Shown here: piece after piece, positions 17,037 to 25,615 of the stretch
Layout: each line of letters starts with the position of its first letter
How positions within the stretch are numbered: position 1 is the first letter of the stretch
NCBI GenBank assembly: GCA_002371265.1
Contig: DFGT01000006.1
Coordinates: 52,157-116,156, forward strand
Length of the DNA stretch: 64,000 nt
Direction of reading: 5' to 3'
Source of the DNA: Bacteroidales bacterium UBA3743
Lineage (GTDB): Bacteria; Bacteroidota; Bacteroidia; Bacteroidales; Paludibacteraceae
The notes under the pieces: generated by a model
What the model was told of the DNA's origin: nothing
What the model saw: only the letters and a program-made list of their open reading frames with translations
Databases searched by the model: none
Position numbers and translations under genes: made by a program

Positions 17037-17373
17037 AATCATATTCTATAAGCTCTTGTTTATGTCTACAAAATAAGTTCATTTTTTTATTATAAACAAA
17101 TTTTTATATAAAAATGTATGATTAAATGTATAAAAATCTATTAAAAAACATAAATTATTGCTTTTTTATGCTAAAATATGTCGAATTAAATATAAAAATG
17201 ATAGAAAAAGTTTAACTGATTTGAGCTAAAAAATGATTTGTTGTTTTATATAAAATTTTAATTGACTTAAGATGTGTATGTTTACTTTTTGAACAATTAA
17301 AGAGAAAAAAACATCAATGATTGACGAAAAAAAGATATATTTGCGGAGATATTGTAGAACGTAGAAAAAAGAA
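17037..17373. promoter_or_regulatory. AT-rich intergenic region with the promoter of the activase gene
   Basis: About 300 bases of very AT-rich DNA without a credible gene. A -7 element TATATTTG at 17336-17343 lies 30 bases before the start at 17374, followed by the common GCGGAG context. The rest is runs of A and T with no repeat or hairpin of note. Confidence 0.6.
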
Positions 17374-20300
17374 ATGTACAGAATAGGACTTGATGTGGGT
17401 TCAACCACAGCTAAAATAGTAGTGCTGGATGAGGATAAAGTTATATATTCTTCCTACCGCAGACATCAGGCTAATCCTGGTGCAGTGATAAAGGATATAT
17501 TGGTGGAATTGAAAGAAAAACTTCTTGATTCTGAATTCTCATTTTCCGTTACCGGTAGCGTGGGGCTTGGACTTGCTGAGAGATGCGGCTTCAACTTTGT
17601 GCAGGAAGTTGTGGGCGCAACAGAATACACAAAAAAGATGCATCCGGATGTCCGTACTCTTATAGATATAGGTGGCGAGGATGCTAAAATTGTATATCTC
17701 AAAGACGGTAAGGTTGATAGTCTTCGTATGAATGGTAACTGTGCCGGCGGTACGGGTGCGTTTATCGATCAAATGGCTTTGTGTCTTGGTGTCGACGTGA
17801 CCGAGCTTAATGGTTTGGCTGAAAACGCCAAGGGAATTTACCCTATTGCGTCGCGTTGCGGTGTGTTCTCAAAAACAGATATACAAAACCTTATTGCAAG
17901 AAATGCCACAAAAGAGGATATTTCTGCAAGTATTTTCCGTGCTGTCGCAGTGCAGACTGCCAGTGCGTTGAGCCATGGTTGTGAGGTGCTTCCAAAGGTG
18001 TTGCTTTGTGGAGGTCCGCTGACTTTCATCCCTGCTCTTCGTAAAGCTCTGGCTGACTATTTCCATCTCGATATAAATAAAGACATTATTTCTCCTGAAC
18101 TTGCTAACTTTATCCCTGCTTGGGGTACGGCAATAGCAGATGCTGGAGACAAGCGTTATACCGTCGAATCTCTCACTCAGATTCTTGATTCGCAAGAGGC
18201 AAAAGCAATCAGAAAAGAGAGTATCTACTCTGTTTCGATGCCTCCCGTCTTCAAGGGAGAGGATGATTATCAGTCTTGGCTCAAGGATAAGAGCAAAGAT
18301 GATATCAAATTCAAATCTTTGGCAGACGTTGATGACAAGTGCTATCTTGGTATCGACTCTGGTTCAACAACGACAAAGATTGTTTTAACAAATGTCGATG
18401 GTGAGATCCTTTTCCGTTATTATGCGCACAACGGAGGAAATCCGGTGCAGGCTGTTGCCAAAGGATTGGGAGAGTTGAAGACACAGGCTGATGCGGCTGG
18501 AGTAAAGTTGAACATTGCTGGCGGATGCTCCACTGGTTATGGCGAGGATTTGATCAAGGCGGCGTTCTCTCTCGACTATGGTATGATTGAGACCATGGCT
18601 CATTATGTTGCCGCAAAGAGTATCAGTCCTAATGTGTCGTTCATTTTGGATATCGGTGGCCAGGATATGAAGGCCATCTATGTCGACGGTGGTGTCCTGA
18701 CACGTATGGAGATCAATGAGGCATGTAGTTCGGGATGTGGTTCATTTATTGAAACATTCGCCCAGACTCTTGGTTGTGAGATCGGACAGTTTGTCCGTGA
18801 GGCCACTAAGAGTGAGCATCCTTGTGATTTGGGAACTCGATGCACTGTGTTCATGAACTCAAAGGTGAAGCAGGTGCTACGTGAGGGCTATTCGATAAGT
18901 GATATTTCAGCAGGTTTGGCATATTCAGTTGTGAAAAACTGCCTGTTCAAGGTGTTGAAAATCAAGAATTACGAAGAGTTAGGAAAGCATATCGTGCTTC
19001 AGGGAGGCACGATGCGCAATGATGCGGTTGTAAAGGCATTTGAGAATCTTACAGGCAAGAGAGTTTGCCGAAACAATATTCCAGAGTTGATGGGTGCGTA
19101 TGGTTGCGCGCTATACGCTATTGAGCAGAGCAAAAAAGAGGCTAATGAGTCTCGTCCTCTTGAAACACTTATGAATGCGGCGGAGTTTGAAATCCGTCCA
19201 TTGCAGTGTAAGGGATGTGAAAACAACTGCCGTATCACTCAGTACACATTTAAGAATGGTTCAAAATACTATTCTGGCAACAAGTGTGAGAAGATTTTCA
19301 CTAATGGTGGAGATGCGGTTGAGAAGGGCGTGAATATGAGTGATATGAAGTATCACTTGACTTTCGACCTGCCTGAAAATGAAGGAAAGGGTAATTTGCC
19401 TACAATAGGTATTCCTCGTGCTTTGAATATGTATGAGGAGTTTCCATTCTGGTACTCAATGTTCACAAACCTTGGATTCAAGGTCGTGTTGAGCTCCACT
19501 TCCACATATACTAATTATGAGAAGGGTGTACACTCGGTAATGAGTGACAATATCTGTTTCCCTGCCAAGCTTATCCATAGCCATATTTATGAGTTGGCTG
19601 ACAAGGTAGACAGAATATTCTATCCTCGCGTCGTGCATGAGCGTACAGAGGATAAAAACGCGCAGAACAGTTTCAACTGTCCGATTATCATCGGTTATCC
19701 GGACGTGGTAGATTCCGCGATCACGGTGAAGGTTCCGATTGATTCACCGATTGTGGCGTTCAAGAATTCAAAACTGCTTCGTGAGCAGATGCTTGTCTAC
19801 TTCACAACTTTTGGCATCAAGAGAAACGATATTTTGAAGGCTGTTGATCAGGCGGAGAAGGATTGGACAAAGTGGGGCGAGGAATTGCGTCGCAATAATG
19901 TGATCGCTCTTGAAAATGCACGCAAGAAGAAGAGAATGACGATTTTGCTTGCAGGCCGTCCATATCATACGGATCCACTTGTGCAGCATAGAATTTCAGA
20001 GATGATCGCCAAACTAGGTGTTGAGGTCATCACAGAGGAGATAGCGCGTGGCGGTGCTGTGGTGCTTAAGAGTGACACGCCTGAGGCTTTCCATATTCGC
20101 CAGTGGAGTTATGTCAACCGTATTTTGAATGCGGCTCAGTGGGCTGCAGAGCAGGATAATGATGTTCATTTTGTAGAGATGACTTCATTCGGTTGCGGAC
20201 CAGACGCTTTCTTGACAGACGAGATCAGAAGCATTCTATCCCGTCATGGCAAATCATTGACTCTTTTGAAGATTGACGACGTGAACAATATTGGATCACT

Positions 20301-21612
20301 GAAACTTCGTGTCCGCTCGTTGATCGACAGTTTGAAATATGAGTATGAGGCGAAGGGTGGTGTTTCGGAAAGAAAGAAAGCTCCATTTGTGAAGACGGGA
20401 ATTTTCGCAAAGGGAGATAAGGCGACGAAGACTATTCTTGCTCCGTTCTTTACTGAGTATATGTCTCCGCTACTTCCTTCTGCATTTAAGGCTATCGGCT
20501 ACAACCTTGTGGCTTTGCCAATGGGCGACGCACAGAGTAACGAGGAGGGATTGAGATACTCTAATAATGAGGTTTGCTATCCTGCCACTTTGGTTGTTGG
20601 TGATTTTATCAAGGCGTTGAAGAGTGGCAAATATGATCTGAACAACACAGCCGTGACTATCACACAGCTTGGCCAGTGTCGTGCCACAAACTATCCGGCA
20701 TTGATCAAGCGAGCTTTGGTAGACGCTGGATTCTCTCAGGTTCCGGTAATCTCACTTGGTATTCCTAATAAGGAGGAGTATCCAGGATTCAATTTGCCAT
20801 ATAAGACAGCAGGTCCGATAGTGTTGAATTCATTGCTGTATGGCGACTGGATCTCCATCATGTATCATGCGATTGCGGTGCGTGAGAAGAAGAAGGGCGA
20901 GGCAAAAGCGATGAGAGACAAGTATCTTGAGTTGGCGAAACCGCTTATTGAGGTAAGAAAGAGTAAGAAACTTATCGGTTTGCTTAAGCAGGCGGCTGAA
21001 GACTTCAATTCAATAGAAGTTTACGACAAAACATATCCAAAGGCAGGTATTGCCGGAGAGATATTCTTGAAGTTCAACCCATATTCACACAAGCATATCT
21101 CAGACTGGTTGATGGCACATGGAGTGGAGGTGCTTCCACCGACGTTTCACAACTTCTTCTTGAAGATCCTTGTTAATATCGAGTTCAACAGAAAGAACAA
21201 GATTATTGATCCAAAATTACCGTCGTGGACAATGGATTTGATTTATAGGTTGGTTTACAGCCGTGTCAAGAGTTTCGAGAAAGCAGCGTCGAAATTCAGA
21301 TATTGGGAGCCAGAGCCAGATATCCGAACAATAAGCAAGTGGGCGGAAGAAGTCCTATGTCTGACGGTGCAGAGTGGAGAAGGATGGTTGTTGCCAGCGG
21401 AGACAATCCAGTATATGAAGCAAGGATGCAACAATGTGGTGAGTCTGCAGCCATTCGGATGTATTGCCAACCACATCTGTGCGCGTGGAATAGAGAAGAA
21501 GATGAAGACTCTTTATCCACAGCTTAATATGCTAGCACTCGATTTCGATGGAGGAGTGAGTGAGGCCAATATAGCGAACAGATTGTTGTTGTTTATCAGC
21601 AATATGAAATAA
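17374..21612 (+). CDS. Giant 2-hydroxyacyl-CoA dehydratase activator-type fusion protein
   Basis: A 1412-residue protein made of two BadF/BadG/HgdC ATPase domains, a DUF2229-type region and a C-terminal HgdB-like region. Domain 1 (about 1-260) has GLDVGSTTAK and DIGGEDAK. Domain 2 (about 324-585) has GIDSGSTTTK and DIGGQDMK. The cysteines that in HgdC bind the shared [4Fe-4S] cluster are present in both: C123 in GNCAGGTGAF and C162 in SRCGVFSK; C451 in NEACSSGCGSF and C490 in TRCTVFMNS. A Cys-rich link (LQCKGCENNCRI) follows near 610. The family drives one-electron, ATP-coupled reductions of acyl-CoA dehydratases, but the partner here is unknown because no hgdA-like gene is nearby. It is transcribed alone, ending at a terminator. 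Confidence 0.9.
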   Translation: MYRIGLDVGSTTAKIVVLDEDKVIYSSYRRHQANPGAVIKDILVELKEKLLDSEFSFSVTGSVGLGLAERCGFNFVQEVVGATEYTKKMHPDVRTLIDIGGEDAKIVYLKDGKVDSLRMNGNCAGGTGAFIDQMALCLGVDVTELNGLAENAKGIYPIASRCGVFSKTDIQNLIARNATKEDISASIFRAVAVQTASALSHGCEVLPKVLLCGGPLTFIPALRKALADYFHLDINKDIISPELANFIPAWGTAIADAGDKRYTVESLTQILDSQEAKAIRKESIYSVSMPPVFKGEDDYQSWLKDKSKDDIKFKSLADVDDKCYLGIDSGSTTTKIVLTNVDGEILFRYYAHNGGNPVQAVAKGLGELKTQADAAGVKLNIAGGCSTGYGEDLIKAAFSLDYGMIETMAHYVAAKSISPNVSFILDIGGQDMKAIYVDGGVLTRMEINEACSSGCGSFIETFAQTLGCEIGQFVREATKSEHPCDLGTRCTVFMNSKVKQVLREGYSISDISAGLAYSVVKNCLFKVLKIKNYEELGKHIVLQGGTMRNDAVVKAFENLTGKRVCRNNIPELMGAYGCALYAIEQSKKEANESRPLETLMNAAEFEIRPLQCKGCENNCRITQYTFKNGSKYYSGNKCEKIFTNGGDAVEKGVNMSDMKYHLTFDLPENEGKGNLPTIGIPRALNMYEEFPFWYSMFTNLGFKVVLSSTSTYTNYEKGVHSVMSDNICFPAKLIHSHIYELADKVDRIFYPRVVHERTEDKNAQNSFNCPIIIGYPDVVDSAITVKVPIDSPIVAFKNSKLLREQMLVYFTTFGIKRNDILKAVDQAEKDWTKWGEELRRNNVIALENARKKKRMTILLAGRPYHTDPLVQHRISEMIAKLGVEVITEEIARGGAVVLKSDTPEAFHIRQWSYVNRILNAAQWAAEQDNDVHFVEMTSFGCGPDAFLTDEIRSILSRHGKSLTLLKIDDVNNIGSLKLRVRSLIDSLKYEYEAKGGVSERKKAPFVKTGIFAKGDKATKTILAPFFTEYMSPLLPSAFKAIGYNLVALPMGDAQSNEEGLRYSNNEVCYPATLVVGDFIKALKSGKYDLNNTAVTITQLGQCRATNYPALIKRALVDAGFSQVPVISLGIPNKEEYPGFNLPYKTAGPIVLNSLLYGDWISIMYHAIAVREKKKGEAKAMRDKYLELAKPLIEVRKSKKLIGLLKQAAEDFNSIEVYDKTYPKAGIAGEIFLKFNPYSHKHISDWLMAHGVEVLPPTFHNFFLKILVNIEFNRKNKIIDPKLPSWTMDLIYRLVYSRVKSFEKAASKFRYWEPEPDIRTISKWAEEVLCLTVQSGEGWLLPAETIQYMKQGCNNVVSLQPFGCIANHICARGIEKKMKTLYPQLNMLALDFDGGVSEANIANRLLLFISNMK

Positions 21613-21636
21613 TGCTGAATGCTAAATTATAAATGC

Positions 21637-21668
21637 AAAATGGGCGGTTTTCAAGATCGCCCATTTTT
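21637..21668 (+). terminator. Terminator after the activase gene
   Basis: Ten-base arms AAAATGGGCG/CGCCCATTTT around an 11-base loop, followed by TTG. The A/T flanks allow it to work in both directions, so it may also serve the leftward HTH gene that ends at 21691. Confidence 0.85.
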
Positions 21669-21690
21669 GTTTGCAATTTATCGTTTTGCA

Positions 21691-21987
21691 TCAATTTACA
21701 ATATCGTATTCTTCAACCTTTCTTTTGGCAGGTTGGATTATATCTTCTCCTAATGCGATGGAAATTTTTGCTAATGTTGCTAATGTCAGATTATGAGTGC
21801 CACTAAGCCAACGTGAGACTTCTGTTTCTGTTTTCCCCATAAGAATGGCAAATTCTTTCTGAGAAAGATTCTTCTCTTCAAGAATTTCATAAATTCTGTT
21901 AGCTATGTCCACTGCCCAATCAAGTTGTTTTTTTGTTTCTGGTTTGATTGTGGCACGAATTTCGTTCATTAGCTTATTTGTTTTCAT
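21691..21987 (-). CDS. XRE-family HTH antitoxin-like protein
   Basis: A 98-residue protein: an N-terminal helical part (KTNKLMNEIRATIKPETKKQ) followed by a classic XRE helix-turn-helix at about residues 37-90 (LSQKEFAILMGKTETEVSRWLSG, then LATLAKISIALGEDI). It is encoded 11 bases after the preceding 159-residue protein on the same strand. Toxin-first order with an HTH antitoxin second is typical of HigBA-like modules. It would bind its own promoter and neutralise the upstream product. No mobile gene is adjacent. Confidence 0.75.
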   Translation of the reverse strand: MKTNKLMNEIRATIKPETKKQLDWAVDIANRIYEILEEKNLSQKEFAILMGKTETEVSRWLSGTHNLTLATLAKISIALGEDIIQPAKRKVEEYDIVN

Positions 21988-21998
21988 TGTTTGAAATA

Positions 21999-22478
21999 TT
22001 AGTCGTCGATAGTCAAATTCAATGGACCTTTTAATTCGGATCCTTTGATCGTGATTATCTTTTGATGTTCTTTTATTTTGATTTCGATATCAATTTTTTG
22101 CAATGTTTCAACGCATTTTGATAATATTGGATCATCGTTGTACTTTTGAGTTGTTTTGATACCTCCATTTCCCAAAATAAGGATTTTAGAACTTAAATTT
22201 AGACAGTACAGACGCAAGTTCGAAGATTCCAAATGAGATGGTAGAGCCATGACTCTATCATGTTTTGTTCCCTCGTATCTAAAATGACGATCGTCTGATC
22301 CCATTGCTTTTATTTTGTCAATTCTTCCGATAATTATTTGTAAATCTGACAGATAATTATCTTTGAATTTGATGATGAATTTTTCAAATTCAGTGTATTC
22401 TTCTCCTTCAAATTTAGGAGAATAAAGATTTACTTTTTCTCCTTGTTCCAACAGTTCAATCAAAAGGTTACGTTCCAT
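21999..22478 (-). CDS. Putative toxin partner of the XRE protein
   Basis: A 159-residue protein starting at ATG 22478 (MERNLLIELLEQGE); the frame's earlier start at 22484 is TTG. The C-terminal part contains LRLYCLNLSSKILILGNGGIK followed by TTQKY and ECVETL-like helices. That resembles the pattern at the end of RelE/HigB-like and Gp49-like toxins, where a strand LR.YC.....I.LL.GG.K precedes a helix. The central HFRYEGTKHDRVMALPSHLE could carry basic catalytic residues. The similarity is weak and pattern-based. Position directly upstream of an HTH gene with an 11-base gap is the main argument for a toxin-antitoxin pair. Confidence 0.55.
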   Translation of the reverse strand: MERNLLIELLEQGEKVNLYSPKFEGEEYTEFEKFIIKFKDNYLSDLQIIIGRIDKIKAMGSDDRHFRYEGTKHDRVMALPSHLESSNLRLYCLNLSSKILILGNGGIKTTQKYNDDPILSKCVETLQKIDIEIKIKEHQKIITIKGSELKGPLNLTIDD

Positions 22479-22942
22479 AAACAATTTGATGTGTCAAAAA
22501 TAATAAATAAATTCTTAAAATAAACTTTTATGTTGATTTTTTGGTGCAAATTGACCTTTGATTCAGTTGTTTCCCAAATGGAAAGACTGAATTAAAATCC
22601 GATTAATCAACTTTAGCTTGAATGGTAGAGGATTACCTCAGTTTTGTAGAATCCTGTAATGTTACAATCCATGTCTGTTTTGTTAAATTTGTAATACAAT
22701 GCAAATATATAATATTTTTCTCAAAAATATTAAACTCTGGGATATAAGATGTTCGCAGATATGCTAATTGAGAAAATGATAAATGAATAAGTGCAAGTCA
22801 TAAGATTTTGATATTGTTTTATCATTAAATCACCATTTTAGTTTCAGATTGTAATTTGATAATCAAAAAAAATAAATATAGTCTGACATTATTCTCGTGA
22901 AAAAAGTCATTGCATAAATTTGTAAAAAAATTCATGAGGAAT
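22479..22942. promoter_or_regulatory. Divergent intergenic region with two promoter elements
   Basis: No gene seen. CAAATATA at 22702-22709 reads TATATTTG leftward and could drive the HTH/toxin pair with a leader of about 215 bases. TAAATTTG at 22915-22922 faces right, just before the glutamine-amidotransferase-like gene. The region between is AT-rich with no clear hairpin. Confidence 0.5.
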
Positions 22943-23641
22943 ATGGGAAAGAAGATAATAGGAGTGGTCCCATTATGGGACGATGAAAAAGATAGTTTGT
23001 GGATGCTTCCAAATTATTTGGATGCTATCATATCAGAAGGAGCGTTGCCTATTGTTTTCCCGTTGTCGACAGACGAAAATGATCTAAGGCAGTTGGCGTC
23101 GATATGCGACGGAATTCTTTTCACTGGTGGTCATGATGTCTCTCCGTCTTTATATAATGAATGTAAATGTGATGTTTGTGGTGAACCTTGCGTAGAGCGG
23201 GATGCTATGGAAGGAATATTATTGGATATATGTATCAATACGAAGAAGCCAGCTTTGGGAATATGTAGAGGCATCCAATTTTTCAATGCCTATTTAGGAG
23301 GCACATTGTATCAGGATTTGCCGACTGATCATCCTTCATCGGTAGAGCATCACATGTTGGCACCATATAACAAATATGTTCACAATGTTTTTTTGATTAA
23401 GGATACCCCTTTATATAATCTATTACAAACTGAAATCCTTCCTGTGAATAGTTACCATCATCAGGCAATAGCGATCCTATCTCCTAAGTTGGCACCGATG
23501 GCAATTTCTGAAGACGGAATTGTTGAGGCTGTTTATTGCCCGGAACATTCGTTTCTCTGGGCAGTACAGTGGCATCCAGAATTTCTGTATGAATGTGATG
23601 AACCGTCGAAGAAGATTTTCAGAGCATTTTTGAAGGTATAA
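22943..23641 (+). CDS. Gamma-glutamyl-GABA hydrolase-like class I glutamine amidotransferase (peptidase C26)
   Basis: A 232-residue cytosolic protein. The ATG at 22943 is chosen because GAGGA lies just upstream and the -7 promoter element (22915-22922) lies inside the longer frame. It has FTGGHDVSPSLYNE near residues 66-79, the nucleophile elbow ALGICRGIQFFNAYLGG near 109-125 and the catalytic His/Glu in QWHPEF near 216. PuuD-type enzymes hydrolyse gamma-glutamyl amides such as gamma-glutamyl-GABA, but the substrate here is not defined. The last ten codons are repeated downstream of the PIN module at 24377-24417, suggesting that module was inserted at the gene's end. Confidence 0.85.
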   Translation: MGKKIIGVVPLWDDEKDSLWMLPNYLDAIISEGALPIVFPLSTDENDLRQLASICDGILFTGGHDVSPSLYNECKCDVCGEPCVERDAMEGILLDICINTKKPALGICRGIQFFNAYLGGTLYQDLPTDHPSSVEHHMLAPYNKYVHNVFLIKDTPLYNLLQTEILPVNSYHHQAIAILSPKLAPMAISEDGIVEAVYCPEHSFLWAVQWHPEFLYECDEPSKKIFRAFLKV

Positions 23642-23645
23642 GGAA
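23605..23645 (+). repeat. Direct repeat, left copy, flanking the PIN module
   Basis: A 41-base segment covering the end of the amidotransferase gene matches 24377-24417 with five mismatches, including a perfect 21-base core (23612-23632 and 24384-24404). The right copy would also encode an amidotransferase end (KIFRAFLEA, stop). The two copies enclose exactly the 67-residue/PIN gene pair. Confidence 0.75.
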
Positions 23646-23689
23646 ACGCATAATCAATGAAAAAAATGGGAAAAGTACTAACGATGTAG

Positions 23690-23718
23690 TTGAAAATTCA
23701 ATAAATTAATTAATTTTG
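23690..23718 (+). promoter_or_regulatory. Promoter of the PIN module
   Basis: TTG (23690-23692), an 18-base spacer and TAATTTTG (23711-23718), 25 bases before the start of the 67-residue gene. The module therefore carries its own promoter inside the flanking repeats. Confidence 0.65.
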
Positions 23719-23743
23719 CAGATATAATTAAAATAATAGGATT

Positions 23744-23947
23744 ATGAAAACATTACTAAAAGAAGAAAAAACGCCTACAACGTCAAAGAAGACTTTTGTA
23801 GATGAGAATGGAATTGAAAGCATAGAATATTATGCTTATAATAGAAAGGGTATAATGGGAAGATGTAGTCAGTGTTGGTGGGCTCTTTCTAAAGCATGGG
23901 AAATTCAGACTCAAGAGGATAATTTAAGTGTTGCAGGAGAGAGATGA
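23744..23947 (+). CDS. Small protein, putative antitoxin of the PIN module
   Basis: A 67-residue protein, MKTLLKEEKTPTTSKKTFVD..., with an acidic and aromatic middle (IESIEYYAYNRKG) and a distinctive CSQCWWALSKAWE segment near residues 41-53. It is not recognised as a named antitoxin family and shows no obvious DNA-binding fold. Its stop overlaps the PIN-domain start (ATGA), the standard coupling of antitoxin and VapC-type toxin genes, with the antitoxin first. The role is inferred from this arrangement only. Confidence 0.6.
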   Translation: MKTLLKEEKTPTTSKKTFVDENGIESIEYYAYNRKGIMGRCSQCWWALSKAWEIQTQEDNLSVAGER

Positions 23948-24363
23948 GATATATGGTAGATACCTGCATTGTATCATTTATTGTTGATGGATGTAAGTTT
24001 AGCCCCGTAGTTGACGATATTTTGAATGATTATAACAACCAATTTTTTGTTAGCGTGGAGACATTGAAAGAATTGGTCGTCATGTATCGTCGTAAAAGAA
24101 TGTTCAATAAAAAGTATAAATCAGAACGTGATTTAATTTGTGCAATTTCGGAAGTTTATGGTCTCCAAATTATTCCAACAACAGAGCAGGTTATGTTAGC
24201 GTATGCAGATTTGCAATTAAATGAATCAGAGAATCACAATGATCCTTCCGACCATGTGATAATATCCCATGCAATTGTAGAACGAATGCCTTTGATATCT
24301 TCTGATAGAAAATTTCATTATTATAAAAATCAAGGATTGGATTTTATATATAATGAGCGATGA
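23944..24363 (+). CDS. PIN-domain ribonuclease-type protein (VapC-like)
   Basis: A 139-residue single-domain protein. The acidic PIN residues are in place: D6 in MVDTCIV, E39/E43 in SVETLKEL, D100/D103 in NHNDPSDHVIISHA and D121 in LISSDRKF. PIN toxins cleave tRNA or rRNA and are held by a cognate antitoxin, here probably the overlapping 67-residue gene. The pair has its own promoter and lies between direct repeats at the end of an amidotransferase gene, which suggests acquisition as a cassette. Confidence 0.82.
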   Translation: MRYMVDTCIVSFIVDGCKFSPVVDDILNDYNNQFFVSVETLKELVVMYRRKRMFNKKYKSERDLICAISEVYGLQIIPTTEQVMLAYADLQLNESENHNDPSDHVIISHAIVERMPLISSDRKFHYYKNQGLDFIYNER

Positions 24364-24376
24364 GTTTATATTGTCT

Positions 24377-24417
24377 GTCGCAAAAGATTTTCAGAGCATT
24401 TTTGGAGGCATAGGGAA
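24377..24417 (+). repeat. Direct repeat, right copy, flanking the PIN module
   Basis: Partner of 23605-23645 (36 of 41 bases identical). In the amidotransferase frame it reads KIFRAFLEA and a TAG stop, like a displaced original gene end. Confidence 0.75.
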
Positions 24418-24448
24418 GTCTTCATTGATAGAAGAAACGGTTATGGAT

Positions 24449-24595
24449 TTAACGCCAACGGCGAGAATCCATTAGCATAGGTTTTTTACCCTATGCCACC
24501 GTGGATATCACGCCGATTCCCGTCAGCCCGGAACGGGCGATATCGTTTGCCGTAGGGTTGTATCATACGTTTGTGGATTATGCACCGGTGCGATT
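24449..24595 (-). repeat. Multi-hairpin repeat family 1, divergent inverted copy
   Basis: Reverse-complement relative of the elements at 48289-48484 and 50495-50690. Shared blocks include GCATAGG...CCCTATGC, GATTCCCGTCAGCCCGGAAC and GGGCGATATCG. The outer stem has paired changes (CGCCAACGGCG here, CACCAACGGTG in the other copies), so base pairing is kept while sequence drifts. It lies in the 314-base gap between the PIN gene and the lipoprotein gene. Confidence 0.7.
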
Positions 24596-24609
24596 GCCTC
24601 TTGAATGAA

Positions 24610-24700
24610 ACTTCCTCACATTCTTCTGCACGCGTCGTAGACGAGTACATTGAAATAAACACAGAAACATAAAATTCTTAGAGAAAGTCGTCGACTCTTT
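24610..24700 (-). repeat. Partial copy of repeat family 2
   Basis: CGTCGTAGACGAGTACATT followed by CACAGAAACA and TTAGAGAAAGTCGTCGACTC aligns, with gaps, to the copy at 38305-38395 (GAGCCGTAGGCGAGCACATT, CACAGAGACT, ATAGAGAAAGGCTACGCC). It runs into the last codons of the lipoprotein gene that ends at 24678. Confidence 0.5.
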
Positions 24701-25148
24701 TTGAGGAAAAATAAGTGGCTGTTCCGCCAATGTTGATTGTTCCGAATTTTGTTTCTCCTTCTTTTATTGTTATTCCCACATAATCAAGTGATTCTTTACC
24801 TGTGACTGTATTTTTTGTGAATGTAACAAAATAGAGCGTGGCTTGGGAGTCTCTAAGGTTCAAATCAAAGTCGTCAAGTTCAAAAACAGCAATATCATTG
24901 GCATCCGCTACGACACTTTTGCGTGCGTACATTGGACTTAATCTATTAAGTCCATAGCTATCGACAATGTTTGATTTGAACATATAAACAGTGATACCTG
25001 CAAATGGTTGTTCATTGCTGTTAACAGAAATTGTTACGATAGTTTTGGCATCATCAGTTTTGGCATCATCATCACTACAACTTGTAGAAAACACAGTCAT
25101 TGCGAACATTGTTAATAATGCTGCAAGCATTCTCAATAATTTGTCCAT
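24678..25148 (-). CDS. Hypothetical lipoprotein
   Basis: A 156-residue lipoprotein: signal MDKLLRMLAALLTMFAMTVF ending in lipobox STSC. A short direct peptide repeat (DDAKTDDAKT) follows, then one beta-rich domain of about 110 residues (IVTISVNSNEQPFAGITVYM to YVGITIKEGETKFGTINIG). The opening of the domain resembles carboxypeptidase-regulatory-like or transthyretin-like folds used as surface adaptors, but this is only a pattern match. The last ten or so codons overlap a repeat-family-2 sequence, so the natural C-terminus may have been replaced. Unknown function. Confidence 0.65.
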   Translation of the reverse strand: MDKLLRMLAALLTMFAMTVFSTSCSDDDAKTDDAKTIVTISVNSNEQPFAGITVYMFKSNIVDSYGLNRLSPMYARKSVVADANDIAVFELDDFDLNLRDSQATLYFVTFTKNTVTGKESLDYVGITIKEGETKFGTINIGGTATYFSSKRVDDFL

Positions 25149-25293
25149 AATATTAAATCTAAATTTGGATTCTATATATATTTACTATTTCTTCTTTCGC
25201 AGAACCCAATAACGAAATAGAAACGTTTGCAAATTTAACTTTTTAATATTTTTATTCTCGATTTAGCTGTCAAGCATCACTTTACATGTAAAT

Positions 25294-25524
25294 CTATTCT
25301 TTACGCTTTATATGCTGGTCGCTTATGTCTAGAAAGAAATCGTGATTTAGTATTTTGCAGATATGTTGTAGTGTTTGGGTATTTATATTTGGACTGTTTA
25401 GAATATTGTAGACTGTTACACGAGAACATGGGATCATTTGGGCAAATTTAACTTTAGAGACACCATTTTCTTTCAAATATGCCTCTATCATTTTTCCAAC
25501 ATGTAGACTTTCTTTTTTCTCCAT
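25294..25524 (-). CDS. XRE-type HTH regulator
   Basis: Starting at ATG 25524 (MEKKESLHVGKMIEAYLKEN) the protein has 76 residues. The frame continues 28 codons upstream through sequence that looks noncoding. It is a single helix-turn-helix: VSKVKFAQMIPCSRVTVYNILNSPNINTQTLQHICKIL matches the XRE/Cro pattern. The final DISDQHIKRKE is a short tail. It stands alone; no partner toxin was identified. Its upstream region contains a 13-bp inverted repeat (25616-25677) that could be its operator or a transcript hairpin. Confidence 0.72.
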   Translation of the reverse strand: MEKKESLHVGKMIEAYLKENGVSKVKFAQMIPCSRVTVYNILNSPNINTQTLQHICKILNHDFFLDISDQHIKRKE

Positions 25525-25615
25525 AAAAAAACTTGGACGCTGTTGGTCGCACCAGGTATCGCCAAACACCTCCAACCCGACAACAACGCCCAAGCGTATG
25601 CGAAACACACACCTG

